Below, piece by piece: positions 42,100 to 50,613 of a DNA stretch of 64,000 nucleotides (position 1 is its first letter; the number at the start of each line of letters is the position of its first letter). The position numbers and the translations under genes are program-made. Source of the stretch: Alphaproteobacteria bacterium. Lineage in GTDB: Bacteria; Pseudomonadota; Alphaproteobacteria; Micropepsales; Micropepsaceae. The notes beneath the pieces are model-generated. The model was not told where the DNA came from, did no database searches, and saw only the letters and a program-made list of their open reading frames with translations. The stretch is taken from assembly GCA_019245415.1 (NCBI GenBank), contig JAFARO010000004.1, positions 620,001-684,000 of the forward strand, written 5' to 3'.

Positions 42100-43023
42100 C
42101 TAGCTGCCAGTCACCGCCTTGGCGATCAGCTCGGCCGCGTTTCTCGCGCCGAGCTTCTGCATCAAGTTGGCGCGGTGGAAATCGACGGTGCGCGGCGAGA
42201 TGCCCAAACTGCGCGCGACTTCCTTGCTCGAATGGCCGCGCACGAGCTGCGCCAGCACCACGCGCTCGCGCTCGGTCAGCAGGCCGCGGATGCGCTCCGG
42301 CACGATTTCGAGATCGCCGTTCAGCAGGTCGAGCTCCCGGCGCGCGTCGTCGTTGTGCGGCGCTTCGAGGAATTCCCAGACGCCGTGGCGGCGCGCGATG
42401 GCGCATTGATGGGCGCTGGCCACGTCGAAGACGTCGACAGGGTCGCTCTTCTCGGTCATGTAGCTGCACAGCATGATCATCGGCCACGCGGCGACGGTCT
42501 TCTCCAGCATGGCCTCGAATTCCTGCATGTCGCGCCACTCGCCGATCCTGCGCCACCACGGATTGCCGAAGACCCGAACGCCTTCAAGCCCGCGCGCCAG
42601 GGCCTTGGCGATCACCGCCTGCCACTGCGCCAATGTCTTGTGCCAATCGAAGCGGCCGTCGACGAAATACCATTCCTCGTCGGTGACGACGTCGAACAAC
42701 CCGGCGCGATGGCGCTCCTCGAATTCGGGCAGCGTGGCGCGGAGCTGCGCGACGGCTTCGGCGACGGTCAGCGGTTGCGATACGACCCAGACGCATTGCT
42801 CGCGCGCGTCCCTGGCGGCGGCGAAATATTCGCTTGCCGCTTCGAGCACGTCGCGCTTGGTCTCGCAGAACAGGCACATATGCGTGCCCCAGGGGATCTT
42901 GCCGATCAGCGCGATGCCGGTGTCGCGCAAGGCCTCGCCGTCGGCCGTCTTCTGCCAAGGCAGATGGATCGGGCGGTGCGCACTTTCTGCCTTTGCGGGC
43001 GCCGGGGGGCGACTGTGGGGCAT
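42100..43023 (-). CDS. MEDS-domain LuxR-type transcriptional regulator
   Basis: 307 residues from ATG 43023. Residues about 35-200 form a MEDS (methanogen/methylotroph DcmR sensor) domain: GTHMCLFCETKRDVLEAASEYF, REQCVWVVSQPLTVAEA, and MIMLCSYMTE. The C-terminal LuxR HTH (about 243-303) reads LTERERVVLAQLVRGHSSKEVA and SLGISPRTVDFHRANLMQK. The sensor may read a hydrocarbon derivative or redox state; Cys residues in it could be key. Divergent from an MFS exporter (139 bp), which is its likely target. Confidence 0.9.
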   Translation of the reverse strand: MPHSRPPAPAKAESAHRPIHLPWQKTADGEALRDTGIALIGKIPWGTHMCLFCETKRDVLEAASEYFAAARDAREQCVWVVSQPLTVAEAVAQLRATLPEFEERHRAGLFDVVTDEEWYFVDGRFDWHKTLAQWQAVIAKALARGLEGVRVFGNPWWRRIGEWRDMQEFEAMLEKTVAAWPMIMLCSYMTEKSDPVDVFDVASAHQCAIARRHGVWEFLEAPHNDDARRELDLLNGDLEIVPERIRGLLTERERVVLAQLVRGHSSKEVARSLGISPRTVDFHRANLMQKLGARNAAELIAKAVTGS

Positions 43024-43161
43024 AGGCTCGGCCTGAGGCAGCCTTCCGGCGCACCATAGGCTGATGCGCGCCAAAACGCGAAAATGGCGGCAAACCGGGC
43101 GCGCCGCATTGCCTTGCGCGCCAAACCTCGCCATCAAGGCGCCCCAACCCAAGCCGTCTCG

Positions 43162-44388
43162 ATGCAGCCCCAGCCCCCCAGTTACCGCCGCCGCGATTTC
43201 GCGTCCTTCGTCGGCGGACGCTTCCTCTCCACCATGGCGATGCAGGCGCAGTCGGTGGCGATCGGCTGGCAGATCTACGACATCGAGCGCACGCCGCTGG
43301 CGCTCGGCCTGGTGGGCGCATGCCAGTTCCTGCCGATGTTCCTGCTCACCTTGCCGGCGGGCGAGATCGCCGACCGCCTCGACCAGCGCCGCGTCTATGC
43401 CGCGGCATTGCTGATGCAGGGCGTCTGCGCCGGGCTGTTCCTGGCGCTCAGTATCTTCGCACCGCACAAGGCGCTGCCCTATTACGCCGTGATGATCCTG
43501 TTCGGCGCGGCGCGCGGCTTCGCGGCGCCGTCGGGAAGTTCGCTGCTCGCCTTCCTGGTGCCGCAGGAGACACTGGCGCGCTCCATCGCGATCAACTCCT
43601 CGGCCTTCACCACCGCGGTGATCGCGGGCCCGGCGCTGGGCGGCCTGCTCTACGGATTCGGCCCCGGCGCGACATACAGTGTTTGCCTCTTGAGCTTCGT
43701 CGCGAGCGCCGTGCTGATGGCGCAGCTCGGCGGACGCCGGCTCGACCGCAGCGCCCAATCCGATGCCTCCAGACTGGAGCGCGTGATCGAAGGCGTGCGC
43801 TTCGTGCGCGAGCGGAAAGTTGTCTTGGGCGCGATCTCGCTCGATCTGTTCGCGGTGCTGCTCGGCGGCGCGGTGGCGCTGCTGCCGGTGTACGCACGCG
43901 ACATCCTGCATATCGGCACGCTGGGATTGGGCTTGCTGCGCAGCGCGCCCGCCGTCGGGGCCGGGCTGACCGCGCTGGCGCTGGCGCGCTGGCCCATCGA
44001 GCGGCGCACCGGCATGACGATGTTCGCCTGCGTGGCGGTCTTCGGCATCGCCACCATCGTGTTCGGGATTTCGCGCAGCTTCACGCTGTCGCTGGCCGCG
44101 CTGGCGGTGAGCGGCGCCGTCGACATGGTCAGCGTCTATATCCGCAGCGCGCTGATCAACTTCGCCACCCCCGATCCGATGCGCGGAAGGGTGGGTGCGG
44201 TCAACATGCTCTTCATCGGCGCCTCCAACGAACTGGGCGAGTTCGAATCCGGCATCACCGCGGCCTGGTTCGGCACCGTGCGCGCGGTCGTTATCGGCGG
44301 CCTCGGCACGCTCGCGGTGGTCGCGATCTGGATGAAGCTGTTCCCGCCCTTGCGCGACGTCGACCGCCTGACGGACGTGGGCGGGTGA
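43162..44388 (+). CDS. MFS exporter, EntS-like (MFS_3)
   Basis: 408 residues from ATG 43162 (MQPQPPSYRRRDFASF). Twelve predicted helices with the enterobactin-exporter-like N-terminus FVGGRFLSTMAMQAQSVAIGWQIYD and motif LPAGEIADRLDQRRVYA; later SALINFATPDPMRGRVGAVNMLF is the conserved second-half motif of this subfamily. Exports siderophore-like or other small molecules in known cases; substrate unknown. Divergent from the MEDS-LuxR regulator. Confidence 0.9.
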   Translation: MQPQPPSYRRRDFASFVGGRFLSTMAMQAQSVAIGWQIYDIERTPLALGLVGACQFLPMFLLTLPAGEIADRLDQRRVYAAALLMQGVCAGLFLALSIFAPHKALPYYAVMILFGAARGFAAPSGSSLLAFLVPQETLARSIAINSSAFTTAVIAGPALGGLLYGFGPGATYSVCLLSFVASAVLMAQLGGRRLDRSAQSDASRLERVIEGVRFVRERKVVLGAISLDLFAVLLGGAVALLPVYARDILHIGTLGLGLLRSAPAVGAGLTALALARWPIERRTGMTMFACVAVFGIATIVFGISRSFTLSLAALAVSGAVDMVSVYIRSALINFATPDPMRGRVGAVNMLFIGASNELGEFESGITAAWFGTVRAVVIGGLGTLAVVAIWMKLFPPLRDVDRLTDVGG

Positions 44389-44451
44389 AGCGCTCAATTG
44401 CTCTGGCGCCATCCCCGGGGAGCGACGCGCCACTCTCACAACCCACACGCT

Positions 44452-44913
44452 GTCATCCCCGGCGAGGCGCGCACTTGCGCGCCGAGGGAAGGGGACCCAG
44501 GTGTCTAAACGCGCTTGCTGTCGATAATACACTAAGACATTCTAGTGCGATGAAGGAGCACCTGTACTTCGTCTATATTCTCGCAAGCGCCAGAAACGGC
44601 ACATTGTATGTTGGCGTCACCAACGATTTGATGCGCCGAAGCTGGGAACATCGCAGCGACTTGGTCGAAGGTTTTACAAAGAAGTATGGCGTCCACTGTC
44701 TGGTCTGGTACGAACTTCATAGTGATATTCACGAAGCAATCGCGCGCGAAAAGAGGCTGAAGCGTTGGAACAGGGTGTGGAAGATCAAGCTGATCGAGCA
44801 AAACAATTCCGGATGGAACGATCTTTACGAGAGATTGATCGGTGAGATCGCATTGCCCGATCTACCTGGGTCCCCTTCCCCTCGCTCACTACGTTCGCTC
44901 GGCCGGGGATGAC
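44452..44913. mobile_element. 462-bp palindrome-bounded element (family D) with GIY-YIG nuclease, copy B
   Basis: Same ends, same internal blocks and exactly the same length as 13923-14384, in opposite orientation. Beyond the GTCAT/ATGAC ends the flanks themselves continue as an inverted pair (CTCACAACCCACAC...GCT and AGCGGTGTGGGTTGTGAG, one base different), so the insertion may target a pre-existing palindrome. No direct duplication seen. Confidence 0.85.
44550..44912 (+). CDS. GIY-YIG endonuclease of the D element, copy B
   Basis: 120 residues, about 94 percent identical to copy A by eye (differences at ILAS, NDLM, VHC, LHS, NRV, PDL). GIY-YIG core VYI ... TLYVGVTND, Arg region RRSWEHRSD and EKRLKRW intact. 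The stop TGA is in the terminal GATGAC. The C-terminal 15 residues are translated from the element end, as in copy A. Both copies being open argues for selection or recent spread. Confidence 0.88.
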   Translation: MKEHLYFVYILASARNGTLYVGVTNDLMRRSWEHRSDLVEGFTKKYGVHCLVWYELHSDIHEAIAREKRLKRWNRVWKIKLIEQNNSGWNDLYERLIGEIALPDLPGSPSPRSLRSLGRG

Positions 44914-45034
44914 AGCGGTGTGGGTTGTGAGAACAGCTCTTCGCTCGGCGGGAATGACACTGTAGAATATATGCAAAAAGGAACAGCAGTCACGGTCGGT
45001 CTCGGCGTTCGCTCGGCCGAGGATGAGAGCGGAG

Positions 45035-45550
45035 TTACCGCCGCACCGTTCCGGTGATCGAGGCGTGGTCGATGGCCATGCCGTCGAGGACGGTCTGCAG
45101 GTCCTTGGCCGGCGCGTTCGGCGCGAAATGCGGATCGGCGACGCTGAGCGCCCACAAGGTGATGCGGTAGCGGTGTATGCCGGAGCCTTCGGGCGGGCAG
45201 GGGCCGTCGTAAAAGGGATCGCCGAAATTGCTGACGATGGCGTGCGCGCCGGCCGGCAGCCTGGCGCCGCGCGCCAGACCCATGCTCGATGCCGGCAAGC
45301 CTGCGACGATCCAGTGCGACCATAGATTCGGCGGCACGTCGAGATCGATCATCGTCAGCATCAGGCTCTTGGCGCTGCCGGGCACGCCCTTCCACGACAG
45401 CTGCGGCGACAGGTTCTCTCCGCCGCAGCGCGGGTAGTAATGCACCTGCGGGATGGTTGCGTTGTCGGCGAAATCGGCACTCGACAGGCTCATCGCCGAA
45501 GCCGCCTGCGCGGCGATCGCAAAAGTGAAACCCAGGAACGGCATGCGCAT
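45035..45550 (-). CDS. periplasmic PEBP/YbhB-type protein
   Basis: 171 residues with a signal peptide (PFLGFTFAIAAQAASA). PEBP (Raf-kinase-inhibitor-like, YbhB/YbcL) fold: YPRCGGENLSPQLSWKGVP, the ligand-site DLDVPPNLWSHWIVAGLP, YDGPCPPEGSGIHRYRITLWAL. Binds a phosphorylated or anionic ligand in family members; physiological role unclear. Start 45550 follows GAGGGAGA. Divergent from the sulfotransferase-like gene by 82 bp. Confidence 0.93.
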   Translation of the reverse strand: MRMPFLGFTFAIAAQAASAMSLSSADFADNATIPQVHYYPRCGGENLSPQLSWKGVPGSAKSLMLTMIDLDVPPNLWSHWIVAGLPASSMGLARGARLPAGAHAIVSNFGDPFYDGPCPPEGSGIHRYRITLWALSVADPHFAPNAPAKDLQTVLDGMAIDHASITGTVRR

Positions 45551-45632
45551 GGGCGCTCTCCCTCGGACGGCGCGGCACTATTGTCGAGACGTGCCGCAGC
45601 GGGCAAGACTGCGCTCGGACAGGGAGCATCAC

Positions 45633-46259
45633 ATGAGCTTGAAGGTCATCGGCGCCGGCTTCGGGCGCACCGGCACGCATTCGCTCAAGATCGCGCTGGA
45701 GATGCTGGGTTTCGCGCCCTGCTATCACATGGTCGAAGTCTTCAGCCATCCGGGCCAATCCGAGATGTGGGAGGCGGCGGCGCGCGGCGACGTCATCGAC
45801 TGGCAGGCGCTGCTAGGGCCCTACAAGGCGGCGGTGGACTGGCCGGCGAGCTATTTCTGGCGCCCGCTGATGGCGATGTATCCGGACGCCAAGGTCATCC
45901 TCACCGAGCGCGATCCGGAAGCCTGGTATAAGAGCATGTCGCAGACGATCCTGGAATTCATGAAGGTCGATGCCGACACCATCGTCGATCCCGTCGCGCG
46001 CGCCCAGCGCAAGATGGGCAAGCTGATCGTCTCGGAGAAGACGTTCGGGGGCCGCTTCGACAAGGAGCACGTCCTCGACGTCTACCGCGCCAACAGCGAA
46101 GCGGTGAAGCGCGAGGTGCCGAAGGACCGTCTGCTGGTGTTCGATTCCCCCGACGGCTGGAAACCGCTCTGCGAGTTTTTGGGCGTGCCGGTGCCCGACG
46201 CGCCCTATCCGCTGACCAACACCACCGAAGAATTCCGGGCGCGGGCGGCGAGGCGGTGA
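45633..46259 (+). CDS. sulfotransferase family protein
   Basis: 208 residues. The 5'-phosphosulfate binding loop is GFGRTGTHSLKIALE at residues 8-22; the 3'-phosphate region is VILTERDPEAWYKSM. This is the animal/plant NAD-dependent-epimerase-neighbouring sulfotransfer_4 type often called sulfotransferase family in bacteria; acceptor unknown. Start follows AGGGAG. PAPS could come from CysNC/CysD encoded at 55-58 kb. Confidence 0.88.
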   Translation: MSLKVIGAGFGRTGTHSLKIALEMLGFAPCYHMVEVFSHPGQSEMWEAAARGDVIDWQALLGPYKAAVDWPASYFWRPLMAMYPDAKVILTERDPEAWYKSMSQTILEFMKVDADTIVDPVARAQRKMGKLIVSEKTFGGRFDKEHVLDVYRANSEAVKREVPKDRLLVFDSPDGWKPLCEFLGVPVPDAPYPLTNTTEEFRARAARR

Positions 46260-46452
46260 AGGAAAAAAGATTTCACGGGCGTCCTGGGACACGAAATCGG
46301 CCAAGGTGCGTTTAAGGTATTGATTTTTCAATGAAAGATAAGTGTTCACCTTTTGTTCTTATCAATTTAAGATCACAGCAAAAATGAGAACAGGGATTCC
46401 CAAAATGCCGCGAGTCAGGCGCAATGGTTCAGATTTCCGGGGAGCTACCTTC

Positions 46453-46719
46453 ATGCGGTTAAAGGTCCAAAAAATAGGAAACGGACTGCATCCCAACGAG
46501 ATCGTCGTGAAGATAGAGACCCTTTCAGGGGCTGAAAGTCTGGTTTTGGACAAACGCTCCTTGGATGATAGTTCGATCTCCGTGGGCGCGCCGCTTGCGC
46601 GCGCAAATGGAAGTCGGCTGCTGGTTGAATTGCCGCAAGAGGCTATGAGTGGAGCTTGGCGCGTTTGGGTCAAGCAATCGCAATTGATTCCGGAAAAGAA
46701 TGAGGTTCAAGCAGCATGA
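46453..46719 (+). CDS. small conserved protein coupled to dcd
   Basis: 88 residues from ATG 46453 with GGAG eight bases upstream; a longer frame back to 46342 exists but lacks a ribosome site. Beta-rich (MRLKVQKIGNGLHPNEIVVKIET, then SRLLVELPQ and WRVWVKQSQLIP). Its stop overlaps the dcd start (ATGA). Base composition is visibly more AT-rich than neighbours, with an AT-rich leader at 46310-46390, so the pair looks acquired. Function unknown. Confidence 0.65.
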   Translation: MRLKVQKIGNGLHPNEIVVKIETLSGAESLVLDKRSLDDSSISVGAPLARANGSRLLVELPQEAMSGAWRVWVKQSQLIPEKNEVQAA

Positions 46720-47282
46720 TCCTCACAGATCGCGAAATAAAGATCGCGATAGCGAGGAAGCTGATCCGCATCGATCCGGCACCGGATCACGATGTTGCAC
46801 TGACATCAACGGCATTGGATCTTACGCTTGATCCGCAAATCCGTGTATTCAAAGACAATGTACCTGGGGTCGTGCCTGTCATCGATCCCTCGGTGCCGGG
46901 ATTTAATTCTGCCGATGTAATAGGCCAGCTCACCGACAAGCGGAAAATCCCATTTGCGGGATATGAGCTTCCTCCCAATAAGCTAATTCTGGCTTGGACA
47001 AGGGAATACGTTGAACTCTCCGTCGTCACTCGGATTGCAGCGCGAGTCGAGGGGCGGAGCTCCTTGGCGAGATTGGGCTTGGGAGTGCATGTGACGGCCC
47101 CAACAATTCACGCTGGATTCAAAGGGCCTATTCAACTCGAAATGATCAACCACGGTATTTCGCCGATTCTGCTCAAGCCTGGAATGCGAATTTGCCAGCT
47201 CATTTTCGAAACGACGTTGGGCACTCCGGAAAAGGGATACACGGGACAATTCCTAAACCAGACCAAACTGGTCCATGCCTGA
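46716..47282 (+). CDS. dcd: dCTP deaminase
   Basis: 188 residues, trimeric dUTPase-like fold. Catalytic block RVEGRSSLARLGLGVHVTA and FKGPIQLEMINHG hold the Ser, Arg and Glu of the deaminase site; C-terminal PGMRICQLIFE is the usual end. Converts dCTP to dUTP. N-terminus (MILTDREIKIAI) is family-like. Two-gene cassette with the small protein upstream, AT-rich for this genome. Dcd homologues are known both in housekeeping pyrimidine supply and in anti-phage nucleotide depletion; which applies here is open. Confidence 0.93.
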   Translation: MILTDREIKIAIARKLIRIDPAPDHDVALTSTALDLTLDPQIRVFKDNVPGVVPVIDPSVPGFNSADVIGQLTDKRKIPFAGYELPPNKLILAWTREYVELSVVTRIAARVEGRSSLARLGLGVHVTAPTIHAGFKGPIQLEMINHGISPILLKPGMRICQLIFETTLGTPEKGYTGQFLNQTKLVHA

Positions 47283-47317
47283 CAACCTCTCCACAGCAGG
47301 AGAGGAATTTCATTTTC

Positions 47318-47917
47318 TCAAAACTCCCAGCTCACGCGCACGCCGCCGCCGTCGGCGGAGCCGTAGACATCGGTGTGGAAGCGCGGGTTGCGGTAGCGCG
47401 TGGTGATGAGCTTGGTGTAGCCGAGGCCGATCGCGGCGCTGGCCGCCACGTCCCACCAATGATGCTGCTGCGAATGCACGCGCTCATAGCCGACGTAACC
47501 CGCGACCGCATAGGCCGGCAGCCCGTACTCCCAGCCGTAGCGGTCCCACAGGAACGCCGCCGGCGCGAACGCCACCGCCTCGGTGTCCGAAGGGAAGGAA
47601 TGCCAGTCCGAACCGTCGGGACGCTTCTCGCGCACGATCTGCTTCAGCGCGAAGGCGGTGCCGACGGTCAGCGCGGTGTCGAGGGTCAGCTGCTCGACGC
47701 CCTGCCAGTCCCAGTGGTGCAGCAGCGCGACCCCGCCCGCGACCACCGGCATCGCGAACGCCACCGTCTGTCCCGCATCGGGCGAGACGGTGGAAGTCGA
47801 GGAGGAGGGCGCGCGCGTCAACGATATGGGCGCGGAGAACGACAGGGTGGAGGACGCCGAAGCCGGCGCGGCAATCCCGAGCAACGCGCAGGCCGCAAAG
47901 ATCAGACTCGTTCTCAC
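47318..47917 (-). CDS. PAP2-like membrane phosphatase homologue, catalytic motif altered
   Basis: 199 residues from GTG 47917, with a signal peptide (IFAACALLGIAAPASA). PAP2 motif 1 KQIVREKRPDGSDW is intact. Motif 2, normally PSGH, reads SFPSDTEAVAF, so Gly and the catalytic His are missing. Motif 3 is ERVHSQQHHWWDV (His and Asp kept). It may be inactive as a phosphatase or have shifted function. Convergent with dcd. Confidence 0.85.
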   Translation of the reverse strand: MRTSLIFAACALLGIAAPASASSTLSFSAPISLTRAPSSSTSTVSPDAGQTVAFAMPVVAGGVALLHHWDWQGVEQLTLDTALTVGTAFALKQIVREKRPDGSDWHSFPSDTEAVAFAPAAFLWDRYGWEYGLPAYAVAGYVGYERVHSQQHHWWDVAASAAIGLGYTKLITTRYRNPRFHTDVYGSADGGGVRVSWEF

Positions 47918-47982
47918 GCGCGCGTTCCCCGCTCTGGCGCAGCGACTATAGGAGTTGGCGGCGCAGGTGCAAACCGGGAAAG

Positions 47983-48167
47983 CTCCCTCTCCCCCTACTT
48001 CAGGGGGAGAGGGTTGGGGTGAGGGGGATTCGGAAAGCAGAAGTCAGAAATCGGAAGCCAGAACGGCGCTGTATATGCAGTCCATTCCGATTTCCGACTT
48101 CCGAGTTCCGACTTCAAGCACCCCCTCACCCTTGCCCTCTCCCCCAGAAGTTTGGGGGGAGAGGGAA
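47983..48167. repeat. family L composite palindromic repeat
   Basis: CCCTCTCCCCCT / GGGGGGAGAGGG with GGGTGAGGGGG / CCCCCTCACCC; inner palindrome GAAGTCAGAAATCGGAAG against TTCCGATTTCCGACTTCC. The inner part is more symmetric here than in the other L copies. Confidence 0.88.
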
Positions 48168-48252
48168 TCTCTTTCGTTTGCAACCACCGACGAATGTTGC
48201 GGCGGGTAAAGCAAACCGCCATGTTCGCGCGGCGAGAACGGGGGAATCGCGG

Positions 48253-49449
48253 ATGGCGCTCAAGGATTGGACGAAGGCGCAGAAGCATGTGGTGGCGGCG
48301 AGCTATCTCGGCTGGACGCTCGACGCCTTCGATTTCTTCCTCATGGTCTTCGTCATCAAGGACGTGGCGAAGGAGTTCGGCGTCGGCCACGAAGCAGTGG
48401 CGCTCGCCATCACCTTGACGCTGGCGTTCCGCGCGCTCGGCGCCTTCGTCTTCGGGCGGCTGGCCGACCGCTACGGACGCAGGCCGGTGATGATGCTCGA
48501 TGTCGGGCTTTATTCCGTGCTCGGATTTTCCACCGCCTTCGCCCCGAACCTCACAATGTTCCTCATCATCCGCGCGCTGTTCGGCATCGCCATGGGCGGG
48601 GAGTGGGGCATCGGCGCCTCGCTCACCATGGAGACGGTCAAGCCCGAGTCCCGCGGCTTCGTCTCCGGGCTGTTACAGTCAGGCTATCCGACGGGATACC
48701 TGCTCGCCTCCATCGTCTATTACCTGCTCTACGCGGCGATCGGCTGGCGCGGCCTGTTCATGGTCGGCCTCGCGCCGGCGCTGCTCATCCTCTACATCCG
48801 CAGCAGTGTGCCGGAGTCTCCGGGCTGGAAGCGCGAGCATGCGCGGGTCTCTTTTCTCGACGTGCTGCGACGCCATGGCGGGCTCGCGCTCTACGCCATC
48901 GTGCTGATGACGGCGTTCAACTTCTTCAGCCACGGCACGCAGGACCTCTATCCGACCTTCCTCCAGGTGCAGCACAAATTCGCGCCGCACACAGTCGGCA
49001 CCATCGCGGTGATTTACAATATCGGCGCCATCCTCGGCGGGATCGCGTTCGGCAGCCTGAGCCAGAAGCTCGGCCGACGGCGCACGATCGTGCTCGCGGC
49101 GCTCCTGGCGCTGCCGGCGGTGTGGCTGTGGGCGTTCTCGCCGAGCGCGGCGATGCTCGCGGCCGGCGCGTTCCTGGTGCAGTTCTTCGTCCAGGGCGCC
49201 TGGGGCGTGATTCCCGCGCATCTGAACGAGCTTTCGCCCGCCGAAGCGCGTGGAACTTTTCCGGGCACCGTGTATCAGCTCGGGAACTTCATCGCTTCGT
49301 CGAACGCAGTGCTGCAGGCCCATATCGCGGCCAGCCAAGGCGGGAACTATTCGCTGGCGCTTGCCGGCGTCGCGATCGCCGCCGCGCTCGCCATCGCGCT
49401 GCTGGCGCTCGCGGGCCCGGAAGCGCGCAGCGCGCGCCTGTCGCCATAG
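48253..49449 (+). CDS. MFS carboxylate/aromatic acid symporter (SHS/AAHS-like)
   Basis: 398 residues from ATG 48253. Twelve helices; the N-terminal signature ASYLGWTLDAFDFFLMVFVIKDVA and GRLADRYGRRPVMM are typical of the sialate/lactate:H+ symporter and AAHS branches, as is GIAMGGEWGIGASLTMETV and later GQDLYPTFLQ-type text (GTQDLYPTF). Imports an organic acid with protons. No catabolic gene adjoins, so the substrate is open. Long upstream ORF extension lies in an L repeat and is not used. Confidence 0.9.
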   Translation: MALKDWTKAQKHVVAASYLGWTLDAFDFFLMVFVIKDVAKEFGVGHEAVALAITLTLAFRALGAFVFGRLADRYGRRPVMMLDVGLYSVLGFSTAFAPNLTMFLIIRALFGIAMGGEWGIGASLTMETVKPESRGFVSGLLQSGYPTGYLLASIVYYLLYAAIGWRGLFMVGLAPALLILYIRSSVPESPGWKREHARVSFLDVLRRHGGLALYAIVLMTAFNFFSHGTQDLYPTFLQVQHKFAPHTVGTIAVIYNIGAILGGIAFGSLSQKLGRRRTIVLAALLALPAVWLWAFSPSAAMLAAGAFLVQFFVQGAWGVIPAHLNELSPAEARGTFPGTVYQLGNFIASSNAVLQAHIAASQGGNYSLALAGVAIAAALAIALLALAGPEARSARLSP

Positions 49450-49553
49450 CAATTCCGCCAAATCGCGATGGAGGGGAAACCACCGCGTGCGCGAAGCGTT
49501 CTCAAAGGCGGACACGAGGGGCTCACCGAGGACTCCCTTCCAGGTATTTGCGT

Positions 49554-49778
49554 ATGACGGACGACACGGACGCGGAAGCCCATTGCGGCCATTATGAAGC
49601 GATGGCGGTGGAAGCGGAGGCCATGGCATTGCTTGCTTCCGCGCCCTGGCTCGAGCGCGAATACATCCAGATCGCGGCCGCCTGGCGGCGCCTGGCGCAA
49701 TACGCCGTCGAAGCCGACCACACCGCCGCCATCGTGCAGGACATCGCCGAGCCGGAACCTCATCGCGCGCGGACGTGA
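49554..49778 (+). CDS. small hypothetical protein
   Basis: 74 residues: MTDDTDAEAHCGHYEAMAVE then helices LASAPWLEREYIQIAAAWRR and LAQYAVEADHTAAIVQD. Resembles the many small alphaproteobacterial helical proteins with an Ala-Trp-Arg-Arg-Leu-Ala pattern. 104 bp after the MFS gene. Ribosome site weak. Confidence 0.5.
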   Translation: MTDDTDAEAHCGHYEAMAVEAEAMALLASAPWLEREYIQIAAAWRRLAQYAVEADHTAAIVQDIAEPEPHRART

Positions 49779-49821
49779 AAAGATTGTCATGGGCCGGCTC
49801 AGTGCCCTGACCGATGGATAT

Positions 49822-49977
49822 CGTCACCCTGAGGTGCCCCGCGCTTGCTTCCGCCTTCGCCTAGGCTACGGCGGACCAGGAGAATGAAACTCGCCCGCCG
49901 AAGCTGAAAGCGTAGGCGGGTCGAGGCCCGCCTTCGGCGGGCACCTCAGCATGACGCGCGGGGCCTCGAAGGGTGAC
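49822..49977. repeat. family H repeat with inserted G-type hairpin
   Basis: GTCACCCTGAGGTGCC on the left, GGCACCTCAGCATGACGCG and GCCTCGAAGGGTGAC on the right. The centre contains CTTCCGCCTTCGCC... and CCCGCCGAAGCTGAAAGCGT, similar to the extra hairpin seen in the G repeat at 8154. Confidence 0.8.
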
Positions 49978-50006
49978 GGCCATATTCCGTCAGATTGTAA
50001 ACCGCT

Positions 50007-50201
50007 CTAGTTCAGCATCCTGCGCGCGGCGGCTTGGGCCTGCGTGGCCGCTTGGCCTGCCGCGTTCAGCCTTTCGGCCAGTTCCGGCATGTCGAGCCTG
50101 CGCGCGGCGTCTGCCAGCGCCGTCACCATTTCCGCGGTGTAATCGGCGAACTCGGCAGCCGTAACCGGGATGGGGTCGATCATCATGCCGCAACCTGGCA
50201 T
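50007..50201 (-). CDS. small hypothetical protein
   Basis: 64 residues, helical, Ala-rich (VTAAEFADYTAEMVTALADAARRL, ELAERLNAAGQAATQAQAAARRM). No signal or motif. Plausible small gene; could be spurious. The 205 bp upstream to 50406 is AT-richer and holds no other gene that I can see. Confidence 0.4.
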   Translation of the reverse strand: MPGCGMMIDPIPVTAAEFADYTAEMVTALADAARRLDMPELAERLNAAGQAATQAQAAARRMLN

Positions 50202-50406
50202 CGCGTCCCGTCCGACGCCTTGACGGCACGCAAAAATCGCGCGGTCCGCGACAGCACCGCCGAGGGTCCAAAATCGTCGCGAAAAATAATTTTTACCGCT
50301 TATTGCGATGCACCAATTTTGTAGGCGTCATTTTTGGTCGCCGAATGGATTCAAAGGCTTGATCGCGTTTTGCGGGCCCGAAAATAATTTTCGCGACCCC
50401 CCTTGA

Positions 50407-50613
50407 ACCGTAACGGTCGAAATCCTCGATGCGGGCGGCGCGGTGGTGCGCACGGCCTCCGCGCTGACCGCGCCTTCACTTCTTTATGCGGCATCGCAGA
50501 TCGCAAGCGACTTCCCGTCCGGACTGCCGTCGCCGTTCCGCTTCCGCGTCACCCAGCTCTCCGCGACCGTTGGGCGTGGCGCGGCGGGGGAGGGAAGGGT
50601 GTGGGTCACGTGA
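50407..50613 (+). pseudogene. C-terminal remnant of a GTA-type baseplate/tail protein
   Basis: An open frame after a stop at 50404, without a start codon, reads TVEILDAGGAVVRTASALT, LLYAASQIASDF, FRFRVTQLSATVGRG and ends GRVWVT. This matches in style the extreme C-terminus of the large gene-transfer-agent tail-tip protein (ORFG15/megatron), which in alphaproteobacteria precedes a DUF2793 gene, as here. The rest of that gene and the GTA cluster are not in the window upstream. The DUF559 element begins immediately at its stop. Confidence 0.7.

Noticed and set aside
42100..44532. 810-residue minus-strand frame including the MEDS regulator
   Set aside because: The N-terminal 500 residues are the antisense of the MFS gene and a D repeat; the real start is 43023.
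43320..44912. 530-residue plus-strand frame ending in the GIY-YIG nuclease
   Set aside because: The front is an out-of-frame reading of the MFS gene; the nuclease starts at 44550 as in copy A.
50007..50201. Treating the 64-residue minus frame as a confident gene
   Set aside because: Kept only at low confidence; Ala-rich helical translation can arise by chance in this GC range.
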